A stretch of 64,000 nucleotides of DNA from NCBI RefSeq assembly GCF_020509005.1, contig NC_063023.1, positions 310,001 to 374,000 of the forward strand, given 5' to 3'. The notes under the pieces were generated by a model. It was not told the origin of the DNA and did no database searches. It saw only the letters and a list, made by a program, of their open reading frames with translations. Position numbers and translations under genes: made by a program. Below are positions 34,551-46,713 of the stretch, piece by piece; within the stretch, counting starts at the first letter, position 1, and each line of letters begins with the position of its first letter. Source of the DNA: Fulvia fulva. Taxonomy: Eukaryota > Ascomycota > Dothideomycetes > Mycosphaerellales > Mycosphaerellaceae.

Positions 34551-35762
34551 TCTTATATCATACTAGTACTCTTTTATCCTATTTAGGTTGTGATCCCTAT
34601 CTAGGTTTTTAACGAGACTAGTTAGTTTAGAAAACCTTCGTACTCTTTTTCCTTTATTAAAGGTTTTTTAACGAGACGAAGTACTCTATAAGGCGTTAAT
34701 CGGCGTAAAACGGCCCTTAATTATAGAGCTATGTATAGGCCTTGATCCTAGAGCTTAGTTAGGGGTAATGGTAATTAGTTGGTACTTTCATTGTTTTTCT
34801 TTAGAGGGACGCCTTTAGAGAAAGTCATAATTTTCGAATTTAAAAAATTCGATTATAAAATAACGGCTAATCCTACTACTATCAACTGAGATTTAGGATA
34901 CTTTACTTAAGTATACCTAAAAGGTTTTGTAGTCTAGTAGGGTAAAGAGCCGTTATTAACCCTAAAATAAGCCGTTTTTAACGTATCACTTTTATAAAGT
35001 AATATTAAGAGGCAATTTGAGCTAAAGTACTATTATGTACTTAAGAGCTTAGAATTATCTAGAAAAAGCGAAGTACATACCTACCTTATAAGGATAGGAA
35101 TACCGAAACGTTTTAGGTTTTAAGGCGTAAAGTCGCTAAAACGGTAGGGTTACCCCCGTTAAAAGTACCTTAATCCTAAAAAATTAGGAACGACGTTTTA
35201 AGTCTATAAGGAATAACTATAGCGAAGCTTTACTATAGTTAGGAAGAGGTCTTTAACCTAGCTTAAGGATTATATCCGACTAGGAGGATAGTATGTCCTA
35301 TAGACTCTCTTAAAATTGCGCGTACTTAATACCTTATAGCTATCTATACTTTAGAAAAGAGTATAGAAAATAGGCTTTTTACCTAAAGAAGGAGAGAGTC
35401 GTCTCTTTAGCCTAAAAACCCCTTAGTAGAAAGGTATTCTCGCCTTAATAGGTAGTATCAATATAAAGCTTATACGGGTGTATTAGTTTCTAAGCTTTAT
35501 ATAGCTACTTAGCGAGATATACTATTATAAAGCGGTAGACTATTAAATCCGATAGATTCTAACAACCCGTAAGCTCCTAGCATTGCTAGGATCGTACGGA
35601 AATGCTTGTCTAGGCCGTAATAGGCTAGCGCCGGACTACCGGCTTATAGTATCTTTAGAACTAGCTATGTTCTAATTATATTAAAATCTAGAACGCTCTA
35701 GGAAGTCTAGAAGACAAGCTATAGAATTTAATAGAATCTATAAGATATAACTTCTTACAAAT
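34551..35762. other. AT-rich, RIPped region without a gene (possible copia E 3' LTR)
   Basis: The sequence directly after the copia pol stop should contain its purine tract and 3' LTR, but no repeat partner was recognised upstream of 19,092. There is a repeated AACGAGAC motif (34,609 and 34,671) and no readable frame. The stretch ends with CAAAT (35,758-35,762), the target duplication of gypsy C, so it continues after 42,984. Confidence 0.45.
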
Positions 35763-35946
35763 TGTAAGGGCGCGCGTACTATAGGGTCCGAATGAGATAG
35801 TTGTTGTTCTACGAAGCTACGAAAGAGGAGCGCGAGGCGCGGCGAAGTTATAAAGCAAAGCCAAGCCGCGCTAACTCGATGTAGAAGGTCCGCGGTTCAG
35901 CCGGGCCGACGTAGCTATAGTAAGGGGTCGCGGGCTACCCGTAATA
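35763..35946 (-). repeat. 3' LTR of gypsy element C
   Basis: The 184-bp LTR starts TGTAAGGGCG and ends CCGTAATA (RIPped from CCGTAACA). It is nearly identical to 42,801-42,984; the visible differences are C/T or G/A transitions. Confidence 0.93.
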
Positions 35947-36239
35947 GTACCCCCCCTCCTAAAACACGCCTTAGTCCTCTAAGCGTTATTTACCTTGTAA
36001 GGCCACTTGCCTGTCGAGCTCTATAATCGCGCGAACGCCGAATTATCCTCTAGTGCCCTGTCGTCATCCGATAACATCGCATTCGCTCTATTAAGACCAT
36101 CCTTAACCGGCTTCCTTCGAGAAACATGTTGCCTAGTTAGCTAGCTTGCCCTAGATCTAAGTCTATCTTCGGCTCGTACTCGCGTATAATCCTTATAACC
36201 AAAGTTAGGTATTATTATAGGCTCTATAGGCTCTACTCG

Positions 36240-39200
36240 AGTATCGAATATGTACGGAGTAGATTCTATTAGAGGTAAGGCTCGAGGCGACTTATTCGTG
36301 ACGGTGTCTTTCGGAATGACCCTAATCGAGTTGAGCCCGAGTATCTTAGTAGCTAGTAGGGACTAGTCAGATAGAGCTACGAAGCCTATAGGCGTAGACA
36401 ACTCCGGCCGGTTATAGTAAAAGTCTATAATAGCGGCGGCTACGTGTTTAAGTATGTCCTCTATAGGTTACTAGGTCTTACTATCCTCCTCGTTCTGATA
36501 TCTAGCCCATTTCACCTTATACTATGTATCTACTTTACGCTTGTGCCCCTTCTTTACCTTGCCTACCCGCTTACGGGTGTATATGTTAAGGATCTTTTCT
36601 ACCTCGTATATATACGTAGGTACTACTACTATATCGGCTACTATATTAGCCTCGGTAGTGTTAGGTTCGATAGTTATCGGTAGTAGCGGCGCTAGATACT
36701 GCCCTTTAAGTAGTAGGAAATCGGGGTGGTCGGCTCGTTATAGTAGTAAGGTATAGAAGCAGTTATTAAGTCCTACTAGAGCGTCTAATAGTTTTAGTCG
36801 ATAAGAGAGTCTAGCCGGCATAACTTCCGTGATCTAGTAAGAGCCGGTATATCTCCTGTCTAGCTTCTTAGATAGTCGAGTCGTGCGGATGTTCTTAGTG
36901 CTAAGATACACCTAATCACCTACCTTATAGTCTAGAGGAATACTTCGGTAGCGGTTTGCTACCTCTACTTAGAGAGCTTATGACATTCGTATATTCTCTT
37001 AAAGGTGTTTATAAAGCTCGTAAATTCGACGTATAAAGGTTTCTACTAATCGCGCGTCTAGTCGCTAGAGAGTAGTTAGTCCTCCCTCCTTTCTAGCGTT
37101 TAGGTCAACTCGCTCTATAAACTTAGGGTTATATCCTAAGGTAGCGTAGAACGGCGACATACTAGTAGTCTTAGACAGGTAATTGTTAATCGCGAACTAA
37201 GTAAGGTATAGCTATTCTGCCTAGTCATCCTATACCTCGTTAGTAAACATACGGAGATACTGTTCTATCGCCTAGTTAGTACGTTCTGACTGTCTATTAG
37301 TTTCTAGGTAATATAAAGAACTTAGCTTGCGATTTGTACGGAGCATCTTATAGAGTTTCTTCTAGAAGGTAGCAACCTACTACTTACTACGGTCTGATGT
37401 AATAGTATTAGGAAACCCGCGCCGATAGAACATATATTTAAGGAAAAGCCTTGCCGTATTCTATACTATTATTACACTAATAGGGATCAGCTCGACTTCC
37501 TTAGTAAGCCTATTAGTAACGGTTATAATGTTGTTATAGACTATGCCGTTAAGAGTACTATCTAGGAGTCCGATAACGAAGTCGACTACAATATATTTCT
37601 AAGGCCGATCTGGAACAGGAAGTGGCTATAGTAATCCTAGTAGCTAGGAGTACAGAGATTTTGTTATACGGTAGGTACGGTAATTCGCGGTGTATCTACG
37701 CACGGATCTCGCTAATCTAGGCTAGTAGAATTCACGTACTACGAGTTTATAAGTACGAGCTCGTCCTAGATAGCCTACTACTAGAGCGTTATAGTTTATC
37801 TTGATTATCCTAGTCTATAAAGCTTAGTCATTTAGTACCTATAAGCTCTAGCCGTCGTATTGGTTTCGAACATATAGTAGGTCGCTATCTACTTTATAGT
37901 ATACTAGGTGAATCTTCGCTCTCTATAGTAGTATAGGAGTACGGTCTTTCTATAGGTCCTTAATCGCGGTCTTAAGCTCGTTATCGGTTACGTACGCCGT
38001 CGACATTCGATACTCGAGTTCGGCTTCCCGCTAACTTTTACGCGTCGCCGGTTGTTTAGTAGGCGTATCTCGTTCTATAGGTATAAACTCTTTAGCTTTA
38101 GGGTTTAGCGGTACTAGTTCCTCTTCTTCCGGCGTATCTTCTACTATTGCCTATAGTAAGGCGATCTTAAGGAATCGCTTAGGAGGCAGCAATGTCTAAT
38201 ACTAATGCTAGTTCCGAGGGTCGTCCACCCCCTACGGAAGGTCCTAGCTACGTCTCGTCAGGCTGTCTAGCTTTGTACCTTAAAGTCCTAGACGGTATAT
38301 TATCTTAAAGTTGAACTATAACAAGAACTTAGCCTAACGCGCTTGTCGCCGATTTAGCTACTTTGTCGTTATGAAGTATTCTAGGTTCTTATAGTCGGTA
38401 TAAATCTTGACTAGCTATAAGTCCTTATTATCTGCCTCGTAGGCGAGCTCGGGTCTCTATTCCTTAAAAGCCTTGATAATGGCTAATAGTTCCTTATTAT
38501 AGATTTTATAATTGTACTCCTATAGACTCAACTTCTTCGAGTAGAAGGCTATAGGATATAGCACACCATTCTCGTCATACTACGAAAGCACGCCGGCGTT
38601 CACAAAATCTAAAGAATCTGTCTCTATTACTGTTTCCCTACCTAGTACGTAATATACGAGCATGCCGGCTTTGCTAAACGTAGCTTTCAAATTGTCAAAG
38701 GCTCGTTAGCAATCTAGTGACTATTAAATCCTTCTGTTCTTATGATTGCTTAGTCCGTCCGACTTAGTCAGGTTTATAAGAGGAGTAGCTATACGCGAAA
38801 ATGCTTCGATAAATCGCCTATAGAAGTTAGTAAATCCAAGGAAGGCCTAGACATCCTTTAGGTTCTTAGGAGCTTCCTATGTCTAAATACATTCGAGTTT
38901 CTCGGGGTCTATCTCGATGCCGTTAGGGGTTATAATTAGCCTAAGATACTTCACCTTCTATTAGTAGAATTCGCTTTTGTCGATGTCTACTATAAGTCCT
39001 ACATCGCGTAGCTTAGTGAGAACCTTCCGTACGTGTTTAATGTGCTCCTCTAAGGTGTTACTAAAGATAAGTACGTCATCTAGGTAGGCCGACACAAAGT
39101 CGTCTAGGTGTTCTTATAAGACCTTATTAATGTATAATTGGAACGATACTAGTCCGTTACACAAGCCGAATAGCAACACTAGACACTCGTAGATACCGTA

Positions 39201-40320
39201 TCGTGTCGTAAACGCTGTTAACTACTCGTGCCCTTTAGCTATCCGTAACTTGTTAAAGGCTGCTATAATGTCTAGCTTTATAAAGTACTTCTTACCGTAT
39301 ATACGGTTGAGCGTCTCTTATATTAAGGGAATCGGATACCGGTTCTTAATAGTGATCGCATTTAATCCTCTATAGTCGATATAAACACGTAGCCTACCTC
39401 TAGGCTTACGTACTACTAGTACTAGTATAGGAGACTGGTTCGTCTTTTGCCCTGCTTTCCGTACCTTCCCTTTAGATGTTTACTCGTCTAGCTATTTCTT
39501 AACTGCCTCGTTCTCCTTCTTAGCTAGGCCGTAGGGCTTGCGGTATAGTAGCTCTTATAGACTATTAGGCTTAATATAAATCTTATGATCTACGCCTAGT
39601 CGGTGAGGTAGGAGTCCTTTATAATCCTTAGCTAAGAAAGCGTCCGTAATATCGTAGTATATTAGCGGCAACTTCTCCTTCGGGTTGTGATTAAACTACT
39701 TGTTCAAGAATTGGTCCAGATTATTAGTAGCTATTACACTTAGCTTAAGCTCTCCGCCGTCGCTCTTACGCCTAGTAGGCATAATGTAGAAGCACTTAGC
39801 CCTAGGCCGGTACGCGTACATCCCCTACGCGCGTTAAGAAACGCCCTAGTAGTCTACTTCTTCATCGTCTATGTCTTCTAGGTCATATAATAAGACATTT
39901 AGCTCTGCCCCTCCTACTATAAAGCTCGCTACATCTCTAGTGAAGGGCTCTAGTCCGTACCGTACTAGTGCCTACTTCTTCTTCTCGCGGTAGTTTAGGG
40001 ATTATACTGTTATCGGTGTCTTATTCTGTAGATAGTGACCAAAGTAGTAATCCGACCTAAATGCCACCTCGCCTATCTCCTAGAAGATGTTTAGGTTATA
40101 CGCTATAAGCTACGGTAGGCTAAAGACGATATCGTATTCGAGGTCGGTAACGTAGTATAACATTTGCTCGTAATAATCGCCTATAACTACGTCTATAGGG
40201 GCCGCGTATATAATCTGCCGCGTAGTAGCCGTTCTATCTCCTAGTGTTAGTCGTCGGCTTTACGTCAAAGGGATCAGGGGTATTGTGTATTTGCGTATAA
40301 ATTTCTAGTTAAGAAAGAGA
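36240..40320 (-). pseudogene. Gypsy C pol with C-terminal chromodomain, RIPped
   Basis: Reading through stops on the minus strand gives: protease region near 40,000-40,250; RT at about 38,900-39,500 with [10 protein letters not shown] near 39,060-39,100 and a preceding ELVRKPRG-like strand; RNase H near 38,350-38,650 (YNYKIYNKELLAI-like); integrase (about 37,050-37,900); and a chromodomain near 36,440-36,640 (EVEKILNIYTRK, then KVKWAGYQNEED). The chromodomain has an insertion of about ten basic residues between its first two strands. It is non-functional because of many TAG codons. Confidence 0.75.
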
Positions 40321-40349
40321 GAGGTAGAAGCAGAATCTATAAGGCCTCG

Positions 40350-42598
40350 AGCCTTTCTCTATTATATTATTACGGGTAACACTATATAAGGGTATATAGC
40401 TAGCTATTGCTTATCTAGTGCGTATACCGATATCTTAAGCTCCTTACTATAGTCTGTTCCCGTCTCTTACGTTCCGTGTCTCTCAATCTTATACTCTTTC
40501 TATCCTAGGAAGTTCGGGTAACCGCTATCTACTACGCTTAGGCAGCGGTCGTGCCATTTCCCTACCGCGGATCGGCGGCTAGGGAACTAAGGTTCGCGTT
40601 CGGATTCGGCGTAGTATTACGTAGACGCGGTAGGCGATAGTCGCTATCGTACCTATATATTAGGCATTTAGGGTTAGTCGATACGTAAGAACCTATACGG
40701 TAGCGGTAGTACTTACCCTACTTCTTAAGGTCTTCGCGCTACTTACGGTTAAGCGTAGGTAGGTTCTATAGATATGTCGGCAGATCCTCCTTCTTCTTAG
40801 TACTAGCGTACTATAGTAGGCGCTATACTAAGGCACCTACTACACCGGTAGCGGCACTAGTAACTACGTTACCGTTGTTCTAGTTATTCTAGCCGCTATT
40901 GCTGTTCGAGTTGCTATTACCCCGGGGGCGCTCCTTCTACGGGTATAGTCGATCTGTCTCGTAGAAACTCTCGTCTAGTACGGTGTACTCCTCGATAACA
41001 TCTTATATACTATCTAGGCGGCGGTCGACTTCGCGGTCGCCGAAGGTCTTAATAAAGTACTTGCGGTTCAGTCGGTTACGGAACAGTATAAGCTCGGTCT
41101 TATCGGTCTATAACATCTAGGCGCGTAACTTCGAGTAGCGGGCATAGAAGGCTATAAAGGTTTCGCCTTATTCTTGCTTATAGGTAGTAATGTCAACTAT
41201 AGCCTTAGTTCCCTTATTACGTGTGCTATATTAGCGTGTTATCTAGTCTAACAACTCTTCTCTAGTCTTAAACTCGTTAAAGGACTACTGTCTAGGCATA
41301 GGGATCCTCGGCTTAATGCTTCGCTAAGGATCACCTTATGTCTACCTATACACGAAGCGTAGACTATCTGCCTTAGTACGGAAGGTTGCTATAGTCAGCT
41401 TTAGGAGAACACTACTGTACTAGCTGTCAAAATTAGGGTCGTCATCGTTCTTGAAGTGCTTAGGGTCGGGCACACCCTTGCCGATCTCTATACCGCGAGT
41501 AAGGGTACGGTTAATAGTGAAGAGACGTTCTAGAAGGTCAACTAGTAGTGTCTAGGTGCGGGTGTTACGTATTCTCGAGTCACGACTATTATTAGGTCCT
41601 AGTCGCGGACGGTCGTTGTTACGTCCTCGGCTATTGTCGCTACGGTCATCGTCGTCTCTATCGTTATCGTTATTACCACTACCGCTACCGCCCCCTCTAC
41701 TAGCAGCTTCGCGATACCTACGTAATAGCTACTCGAGTAAGGTCTCGCGTAGGCGGGAACGAGAGGGTCGGCGGCCTAAGCGGCCCCTACCTCCGTTCTA
41801 TATAGTATCTCCTGCCTTAAGCCGAGCCTTTAGGTCATCGACTTCTTGTTATAGGGCCTAGTTCTTCGCCTTAGCATCTTGTGCCTTCTTCTTCTCCTTC
41901 TCGCAGATCTCGCTAAACTGCTTATATAGGTTGTTAGCTTCCTTGTATTTCTTCCCTAGCTCTTGTAACTTAGCTAGGTCGTAATCCTTCTTACTCTTAA
42001 GATCTGCTACCATTTTCTGTATAATAAGCTCTTCACTTCGTAGCATCTTGTAGATACGGTCGTATTCGGTATATAGCGTAGTATACTAGGTGTTCTAGAG
42101 GTCGTTAGCTCGCTCTATTATATCGAGTTGTCTGCCCTTAGTAATTGCCGTGTTGACTACTTATAGCACGAAGTCGTAGGTAGTCTTCGGGTATTAGGAT
42201 ATAAGGGTCGTAAGGTTGTCTAGGGTGACATTCTAGTATTCGGATGCGAGAATGTGTTCTGCCTCGTCGAGTGATAGATATACCTCGTCTAGGTCGCCGC
42301 CTAGGTTCTCTTTGAGCTTGAACTCGAACAGTTCTATAAAGTCAATCTCACTACCTTCTTCTCGCTCGAAGGCCTTCTAGTAAGCTTTATCAATCTCTTG
42401 TTATAGCGCGACACCGGTGTCTACTATGACCCGCCGGTTGTCGTCCTATGTCTAACTCTAAGGAAAAGAGGAGAGGTCGGGGAAAAGAGATATACGCTAC
42501 TTACTTTTGCCCTTAGGCTTAGGTAGCGGTGGCATACCGCCGTTCGCTATTTATAAAGTCATGTTGTCTAGGTTCGGGGGAGGCGTGACGGTGCCCAT
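40350..42598 (-). pseudogene. Gypsy C gag, RIPped
   Basis: A minus-strand frame begins at ATG 42,598 (MGTVTPPPNLDN, with a second Met at 42,562). It continues through an acidic helical region, a Lys/Glu-rich coiled-coil stretch open at 41,858-42,046, an Arg/Asp/Asn-rich linker (about 41,560-41,760) and a capsid-like region near 41,000-41,500 (FIAFYARYSKLRAQM, FRNRLNRKYFIKTF), ending in an Asn/Ser-rich tail. Stops are TAG or TAA at Gln and Trp positions. Gag is unusually readable compared with the pol of the same element. Confidence 0.72.
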
Positions 42599-42800
42599 AT
42601 CCTGACTATCTACGAGCGCGCGACTACCTACTAATAGTGTCGCCGCGTTACGTTCTCTAGGTATCTACGCGCTGTGCGCCTTACCGTATTCTGTGTTCTG
42701 ATACGGCTCTACGCGTTCTCGAGTTCTGCGGTTCTGTCTGTTCCTATTGTTACGCGTCCCTTACCTAGATCCGCGATCTAGGTAGTAAGGTAGAACAAAC

Positions 42801-42984
42801 TATAAGGGCGCGCGTACTATAGGGTCCGAATGAGATAGTTGTTGTTCTACGAAGCTACGAAAGAGGAGCGCGAGGCGCGGCGAAGTTATAAAGCAAAGCC
42901 AAGCCGCGCTAACCCGATGTAGAAGGTCCGCGGTTTAGCCGGGCCGACGTAGCTATAGTGAGGGGTCGCGGGCTGCCCGTAACA
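42801..42984 (-). repeat. 5' LTR of gypsy element C
   Basis: The 184-bp LTR starts TATAAGGGCG (RIPped from TGTAAG) and ends CCGTAACA, followed by CAAAT. Each LTR thus has one RIPped terminus, at opposite ends. Confidence 0.93.
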
Positions 42985-42989
42985 CAAAT

Positions 42990-43225
42990 CCGCTTCTTAT
43001 TATAGATATACTACGTAATAGATTACATAGTATAGAAGGTTCTAGGAGTCTATAATCGAATATAAATAAGAGTAGAATAAGCCCTCTAGATAGGACAAGC
43101 AACAAAGCAAGTCTACTACTCTTAACTACTACAACCTCGACTATTATACTCGACTCATTACGACTATCTACGAATATCCTAAGGCTAGCTTCCGCTACGA
43201 ACACCTTTTAATACCCGCTTCGTAG
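42990..43225. other. RIPped remnant at the edge of the gene island
   Basis: The sequence is the continuation of the DNA into which gypsy C inserted. RIP composition stops near 43,225, where unique sequence with normal CA and TG begins. No frame of interest. Confidence 0.5.
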
Positions 43226-44415
43226 GTGCATGGGGACCGACACGGCTAAGTGTAGTCCTGGGAGTCGCGATGTTCTTGTACCCAATCGTGAAGCTTTCCG
43301 ACGAGGGCGAAAAGTCACATGATCTCGCACAAACACACGCATCTTCCCGCAGGATACTCACTGTCCTGCAGAGCTAGACTTTGTAGAGCTATATGCATTC
43401 AAGCCGTCCATGTCGCTGCAGGAGGCGTAAGCTGGCTGGTCCAATTTTCAAAAGCGGCGTGTGTCCCCACCCGCTGCTTCATGCACTCGATGCAATGTAA
43501 GCCAGTTGTTCCTGCCTAGTCATCCCCGGTCAAGCCCTCGAGGTTTATGATACTGTGCCAGTTGAACGTCCCTTTTATGATGCCAACCTTCGCCATACTC
43601 CTGCAGGTAGACGCGCATTCGGCCTTGGCGGTTCAGGCCGGTAGTTCCAATCTCACCAAACATATAGGTCGATAGCTTCCCTGTACGGCCAAGCAATCCA
43701 TCAGCTTCCCATGAGGTCGAACGCGATCGGCTCCTGACAGATCGGAACGGATCAGGCCTGGTATATGAGCTGCAGTGGGCGCCATGAGCTCAATAGTTCT
43801 CGAGAAAAGCCCTGTCGAACAGCGTTGCTACCGTAATCATCTCATGGAATCCGCCGAGCAAGGGGAAGTCTGAGCTCGAAGCTGCTGCTTGCAGAATGTG
43901 GCGCCAGTGATGGGGTGATGTTAACTCATCGGTCTGTCGTAGGTACGATGTTCCGAAGCTGATCGCTCCACGCGACTCTAGAAAGAGTTCCATGTAGTGA
44001 TGTGAATCACACACATCCACGTCCTCCCATAAGTACCATCAGTTATGTCGAGACCAAGGTGCGGTCCCATCACTACTCCCATGTGCAGTACGTGGCTATC
44101 GGTCGTGCATAGAGCAGCAATAGCGGGCGTGTTGTTAGCAATACGAGGTCAGGGGACCAATACTGCTCCTGCGATTCACCAGAAGAAGCCTTCGTGGCTT
44201 GGTCGGCACAGGTATGCTCATATCGATCGTTCTACGCGGCCGCAGGAGCGAAGGAGTCGGAACGGAACCGAGTCGAATCGGCCAAGGAACAAGATGGCAA
44301 TTCTGGTCAGCATTGGACTTGTTTGAACCCCTTCCATTGATGTCATGTTGAATAGTCATAAAGTGTCAGCTATACCACTTGCTCCGAACTTTTGCTCACG
44401 CAGTCACCTCCTGCC
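43226..44415. other. Unique non-RIPped region, no gene called
   Basis: The composition is that of host DNA. A minus-strand open stretch of 76 codons (43,790-44,020) and short frames further left (around 43,350-43,560, reading for instance LHCIECMKQRVGTH) look somewhat protein-like, but they are in different frames without clear splice signals. They could be exons or relics of a host gene damaged at the repeat boundary. Confidence 0.35.
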
Positions 44416-46713
44416 TTAACCTCTGCCGTACACATCACCACCAGTCGCATACCGCGCCGCCAATATCGCACGGTGCTCCTCGGCCCTAGCCGCTCGAATC
44501 TCTCGCATCCGCTCATACGCGCCACTGTCAACACTATCTTCCCTCTGCAAGACATGACGACCAACGGGAGCCATTGGCTGCGAAGGTGGGACCCTCTCCA
44601 GCCTCAACTCTGAATGGCCTCCATCGGTCCTGCGCAGTGTTCGCGTGCCGCCGCTCTCATCGCGACCCACTTCGCGCCATCGAGGCTCATCCTCGGGAGC
44701 TAAAGCTCGCCTACCTGAGGGGCCGCTGAAGAACTCTTGCAACACAGGGTCATTCGCAAAGGCTCGATCATGAGCTCGTTGTATGATGTCGAGTTCGTGC
44801 TGTGTAGCTACTCGGGCCTCAGCTCGTCTGACGTACCTTTCCTGTTCGAGTTGCGCAGCCTGCTCGGCAAGAGCTTCGATGTTCTCGTCTGGCACTGTGG
44901 CAGTGTCATCGTCTGGTGGGGGTCCTTCGTTGAGTCGTGCCATCAATGCTGCGTCCGCCAGACTGCCGCCAGTACCATGACCAGCAAGATGGGAAACGTG
45001 TGGACATGGCGATGGGAATCTTGGGATTGTTGAGTTGGCAGCCAGTCTACGTTCTGTTTCTACACTCTCCGTCAACCATTCGTATGATTCTACAAAGTAG
45101 GTTCCGCGTAGTTCTGAATTAGTCGTGATGTGATCGAGCTTCTTAGACACGTTCTTCAGGAGAGTCAAGAAGTACTGCAGTTCTGTCACACGTACGCAGT
45201 GGCCAGGGCATTCGTTGCTCTTGCACCGTGGGCACATCTCGGCTGATGGACGTGAAGGTTCATTGTTCTCGTCACTTCCTTCATCCTGCGAGATGGCATG
45301 GAAGGTAGCTTTCACAGCTTCAAGGAATACATCGTCGACTGTCCGCCAGTAAAGACCAATCTCTGTCTTGGACTCCAGAGTCACCCTGATGTCTTGGGGG
45401 CGGAGGTCGAATACGGCGATGAGCCGCCAGTTGAGATCCAGTACAAGCTTCGCTACGCGGTCCGCGATGTACACACGGCGGGAGATGGGTTCTTGGCGTT
45501 GTCCGTCAGAGCTTCGGCCTTGGCGTCGTTTCTGCCTCTTCTTGCTGCGCGGCGAGATGTCCACATCATCCGCATTGTCCAGGACCTCGCGAAGACTGAC
45601 GCACGCCTCTTGCAGCGCCAGAGAGCAGAGTCGAAACAGCTCCACGCCGGCAGAGACCTTGAGGAACCTATCTTGGCTTTCGCGATAAGTGTTGGCCAGT
45701 GCTTGAGCGTTGTGAAGGTCTCTCGTGAAGCGTTCCCGGATGGTATGCTTGATCTGTGCCATGTCGAGTGAGCCACCGTCTTCGTGCCTACCCCAAGGCG
45801 GCATGGCTTCCACGTCGTCGAGACTGCCGTACGCCGGCGGAAGACCTCTGGTCGCTTTCTGTTTGAGTATCTTCTCTTCATTGTGTATGCGCTGCAACTC
45901 GGCCAGGTCTTCTTCGGCAGTCTTGAGCAGCTGTTGACAATGCTCCAGACTGGTTTGATAGAGATTGCTGGTGGAAAGAGCATTCAAGTACTTGTTCCGC
46001 TCGGCGGTGCACTGCTGATGCAGCTTCTCCCGGGCTTCCCTGTCCTGCCTTCTCTCTATCTCAACCACTCGTTTCAGCTCCTCGACAACGTGCACCTTCT
46101 TTTCCATTTCGGACCTCATGGCTGCTGCCACTCTGATATGTCGAGCTGATGTTCTCTCACACTCCTTCCTGATCTGATCTTGCTTGAGCATGAAGTCGAA
46201 GAGCATTTGCTGACGGACTACTCTTTCATCATTGACGGCCTTCGATGAGGACTGGACGAGGTCGGCCTTGAGGGCCCTTATCTCATCGCAGGCATTCCGA
46301 AGAGCATTTGCCAAGTGATAGGTCTGGTTCTCGATATCCTCCAGGTTCCCATTGTTGGGTGACTCCCAGGGAGTAGAGGAAGACGCAGTTGATGCGTTTG
46401 ATGGACTGTCCTTATATGACCGTATGTCGTCTCCTGATGGCTGCTTTACTTTCTTCTGCGGTTGCAAGATTGTGGGGAATCGCATAGAAGGTTCCGCCCG
46501 CTTTCTCTTCTTCGTGGTGGTGGTGTACCCGTTTGACATGACATGATCGCCTGTGGCTTGAGGATGTCGTGACGATGCCTCGTAGCTGAGCAGACTCTTC
46601 TCTCGCGCGGAACCAGACGGAGGGGATGTGGAGGTGGATGTAGATGATGTCGAGGCAGGAGGGTCGCGAATAAGCTGGTAAGGTTGCATTGGAGCTGTTG
46701 TGGTTGGCTGCAT
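44416..46713 (-). CDS. Uncharacterised 765-aa coiled-coil protein with a small Cys/His cluster
   Basis: A single uninterrupted ORF of 765 codons. Residues 1-120 are low complexity (Ser/Thr/Pro), with a KKRKRAEP nuclear-localisation-like stretch. Residues about 125-290 are strongly helical and charged, a probable coiled coil (for example RVVEIERRQDREAREKLHQQ). Near residue 395 there is a basic SKKRQKRRQGR segment. At about 490-510 CPRCKSNECPGHC could bind zinc. The C-terminal third is acidic then Arg-rich and ends GGDVYGRG. I recognise no family. A nuclear scaffold or regulator is conceivable but is inference. The ATG at 46,713 opens the frame; a 5' UTR of a few hundred bases would reach the divergent gene at 47,260. 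Composition is normal with no RIP. Confidence 0.8.
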   Translation of the reverse strand: MQPTTTAPMQPYQLIRDPPASTSSTSTSTSPPSGSAREKSLLSYEASSRHPQATGDHVMSNGYTTTTKKRKRAEPSMRFPTILQPQKKVKQPSGDDIRSYKDSPSNASTASSSTPWESPNNGNLEDIENQTYHLANALRNACDEIRALKADLVQSSSKAVNDERVVRQQMLFDFMLKQDQIRKECERTSARHIRVAAAMRSEMEKKVHVVEELKRVVEIERRQDREAREKLHQQCTAERNKYLNALSTSNLYQTSLEHCQQLLKTAEEDLAELQRIHNEEKILKQKATRGLPPAYGSLDDVEAMPPWGRHEDGGSLDMAQIKHTIRERFTRDLHNAQALANTYRESQDRFLKVSAGVELFRLCSLALQEACVSLREVLDNADDVDISPRSKKRQKRRQGRSSDGQRQEPISRRVYIADRVAKLVLDLNWRLIAVFDLRPQDIRVTLESKTEIGLYWRTVDDVFLEAVKATFHAISQDEGSDENNEPSRPSAEMCPRCKSNECPGHCVRVTELQYFLTLLKNVSKKLDHITTNSELRGTYFVESYEWLTESVETERRLAANSTIPRFPSPCPHVSHLAGHGTGGSLADAALMARLNEGPPPDDDTATVPDENIEALAEQAAQLEQERYVRRAEARVATQHELDIIQRAHDRAFANDPVLQEFFSGPSGRRALAPEDEPRWREVGRDESGGTRTLRRTDGGHSELRLERVPPSQPMAPVGRHVLQREDSVDSGAYERMREIRAARAEEHRAILAARYATGGDVYGRG

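Larger units (their letters stand above)
35763..42984 (-). mobile_element. Ty3/gypsy chromovirus element C, complete, RIPped, TSD CAAAT
   Basis: The 7,222-bp element has 184-bp LTRs at 35,763-35,946 and 42,801-42,984 and a CAAAT duplication (35,758-35,762 and 42,985-42,989). A C-rich run just after the left LTR (35,950-35,956) is the polypurine tract of the minus strand, so the element reads right to left: gag from 42,598, pol ending near 36,250 with a chromodomain. RIP is intermediate. Confidence 0.93.

Noticed and set aside
34551..35762. Possible 3' LTR of copia element E
   Set aside because: No matching sequence was found upstream of the copia gag, so no LTR pair is claimed.
36444..36756. 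Two overlapping frames with Tyr/Leu-rich, membrane-like sequence
   Set aside because: They are antisense to the RIPped chromodomain region of gypsy C; the hydrophobic look comes from TA-rich codons.
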